Assembly: GCA_011322755.1 (NCBI GenBank)
Contig: DRLZ01000204.1
Span: forward strand, 1-5,996
Length of the DNA: 5,996 nt
From: Crenotrichaceae bacterium
Lineage (GTDB): Bacteria > Pseudomonadota > Gammaproteobacteria > Methylococcales > DRLZ01
Reading direction: 5' to 3'
A model generated the notes under the pieces. The model did not search any database. It saw only the letters and a list, made by a program, of their open reading frames with translations, and was not told the origin of the DNA. Positions 5,083-5,996 of the stretch are shown in pieces; position 1 is the first letter of the stretch; each line of letters starts with the position of its first letter. Both the position numbers and the translations under genes were made by a program.

Positions 5083-5996
5083 ATGTTCGATAATTCCATG
5101 AAAATTGCTGGTTTTGATGACGAGCTAAACCAGGCGATTGAAAATGAGATACAACGTCAGGAAGATCATATCGAACTGATTGCCTCTGAAAATTATGCGA
5201 GCCCCCGTGTACTCGAAGCCCAGGGCTCTGTGTTAACCAACAAATATGCTGAAGGTTATCCCGGGAAACGCTATTACGGTGGATGTGAGCATGTTGATGT
5301 GGTTGAGCAACTGGCGATTGACCGTGTCAAACAGTTATTTGCAGCAGATTATGCCAATGTCCAGCCACATTCAGGTTCACAGGCGAACCAGGCTGTGTAT
5401 ATGGGTTTATTACAACCGCATGATACTGTGCTTGGGTTAAGTCTTGCAGATGGCGGTCATTTAACCCACGGTGCGAAACCTAATTTTTCAGGAAAAATAT
5501 ACAATGCGGTTCAATACGGACTTGATCTCGAAACTGGAGAAGTCGATTATAACCAGGTTGAATCACTTGCCAGACAACATCAACCAAAAATGATTGTTGC
5601 CGGGTTCTCAGCTTATTCGCGTATTATGGACTGGGAGCGATTCCGCGACATCGCCGATCAGGTCGGCGCGTATCTAATGGTTGATATGGCTCACGTGGCT
5701 GGTCTGATTGCAGCTGGGGTTTATCCAAATCCTGTGCCACATGCAGATATTGTGACCAGTACAACACATAAGAGCCTGCGTGGTCCGCGAGGTGGATTTA
5801 TTTTGTGTAAGTCCAACCCGGAAATCGAGAAAAAAATGAATTCAACAATTTTTCCAGGGATTCAGGGCGGTCCGTTGATGCATGTTATTGCAGCCAAAGC
5901 AGTTGCTTTCAAAGAAGCCATGCAGCCTGAATTCAAAACTTACCAACAACAAGTTGTTGTCAACGCCAAAGCAATGGCAAACGTGTTTATTGATCG
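5083..5996 (+). CDS. glyA: Serine hydroxymethyltransferase, N-terminal ~304 residues (3' end cut by window)
   Basis: This is the PLP enzyme that interconverts serine + THF with glycine + 5,10-methylene-THF, the main cytosolic source of one-carbon units. The frame from ATG 5083 is open to the window end (304 full codons); family members are about 415-420 residues, so roughly a quarter is missing. Signatures follow the E. coli enzyme almost residue for residue: ELIASEN (31-37), KYAEGYPGKRYYGG (54-67) with Y55, E57 and Y65, QPHSGSQAN (94-102) with S99, GGHLTHGA (124-131) with H126 stacking on PLP, VDMAHVAGL (200-208) with D201 and H204, and TSTTHKSLRGPRGG (225-238) with Schiff-base K230. Asp123 replaces the His of E. 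coli LAHGGH; Asp is also found in eukaryotic SHMTs, so activity should not suffer. It is likely co-transcribed with the upstream glycerate kinase gene. Confidence 0.97.
   Translation, partial: MFDNSMKIAGFDDELNQAIENEIQRQEDHIELIASENYASPRVLEAQGSVLTNKYAEGYPGKRYYGGCEHVDVVEQLAIDRVKQLFAADYANVQPHSGSQANQAVYMGLLQPHDTVLGLSLADGGHLTHGAKPNFSGKIYNAVQYGLDLETGEVDYNQVESLARQHQPKMIVAGFSAYSRIMDWERFRDIADQVGAYLMVDMAHVAGLIAAGVYPNPVPHADIVTSTTHKSLRGPRGGFILCKSNPEIEKKMNSTIFPGIQGGPLMHVIAAKAVAFKEAMQPEFKTYQQQVVVNAKAMANVFID

Noticed and set aside
5246..5440. 64-codon plus-strand frame
   Set aside because: It is an out-of-frame shadow inside glyA, whose frame is fully conserved across this stretch.

Overview
The window reads as ordinary bacterial chromosome, most likely a proteobacterium. 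The rlmH-maf order, the cytosolic MDH of the TGAAGQI/GARPRG/VWGNHS type and the proteobacterial-style SHMT all fit Betaproteobacteria. A moderately AT-leaning member, perhaps Nitrosomonas-like, is a guess and not a demonstrated assignment. I see no mobile element, CRISPR array, tRNA or rRNA.

Layout. The left half is on the minus strand. The 5' end of maf (1-89) is cut by the window edge and sits two bases downstream of rlmH (92-559). Upstream of rlmH is a gene for a membrane-anchored, alanine-repeat OmpA-family protein (741-1739), which ends in a clear rho-independent terminator (682-715). A 484-bp stretch (1740-2223) then holds only the leader of that gene and a 16-codon micro-ORF with a good Shine-Dalgarno. 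Next is malate dehydrogenase, mdh (2224-3213), also on the minus strand. A 428-bp divergent intergenic region (3214-3641) separates mdh from the plus-strand pair: glycerate 2-kinase (3642-5012), then glyA/SHMT (5083 to the window end, truncated). The divergent region carries a plausible promoter in each direction and several short perfect inverted repeats.

How the genes fit together. maf and rlmH are housekeeping genes for nucleotide-pool hygiene and 23S rRNA modification. The OmpA-like protein probably ties the inner membrane to peptidoglycan through a long helical Ala-rich spacer. SHMT (glycine + methylene-THF to serine), glycerate 2-kinase (glycerate to 2-phosphoglycerate) and MDH (malate/oxaloacetate) are three enzymes used together in the serine cycle and, for the first two, in glycolate/photorespiratory salvage. 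The aminotransferase and hydroxypyruvate reductase that would link serine to glycerate are not in the window, so the pathway assignment is inference. No clearly novel system is visible. The most notable items are the repeat architecture of the OmpA-like protein and the palindrome-rich mdh/gck control region.
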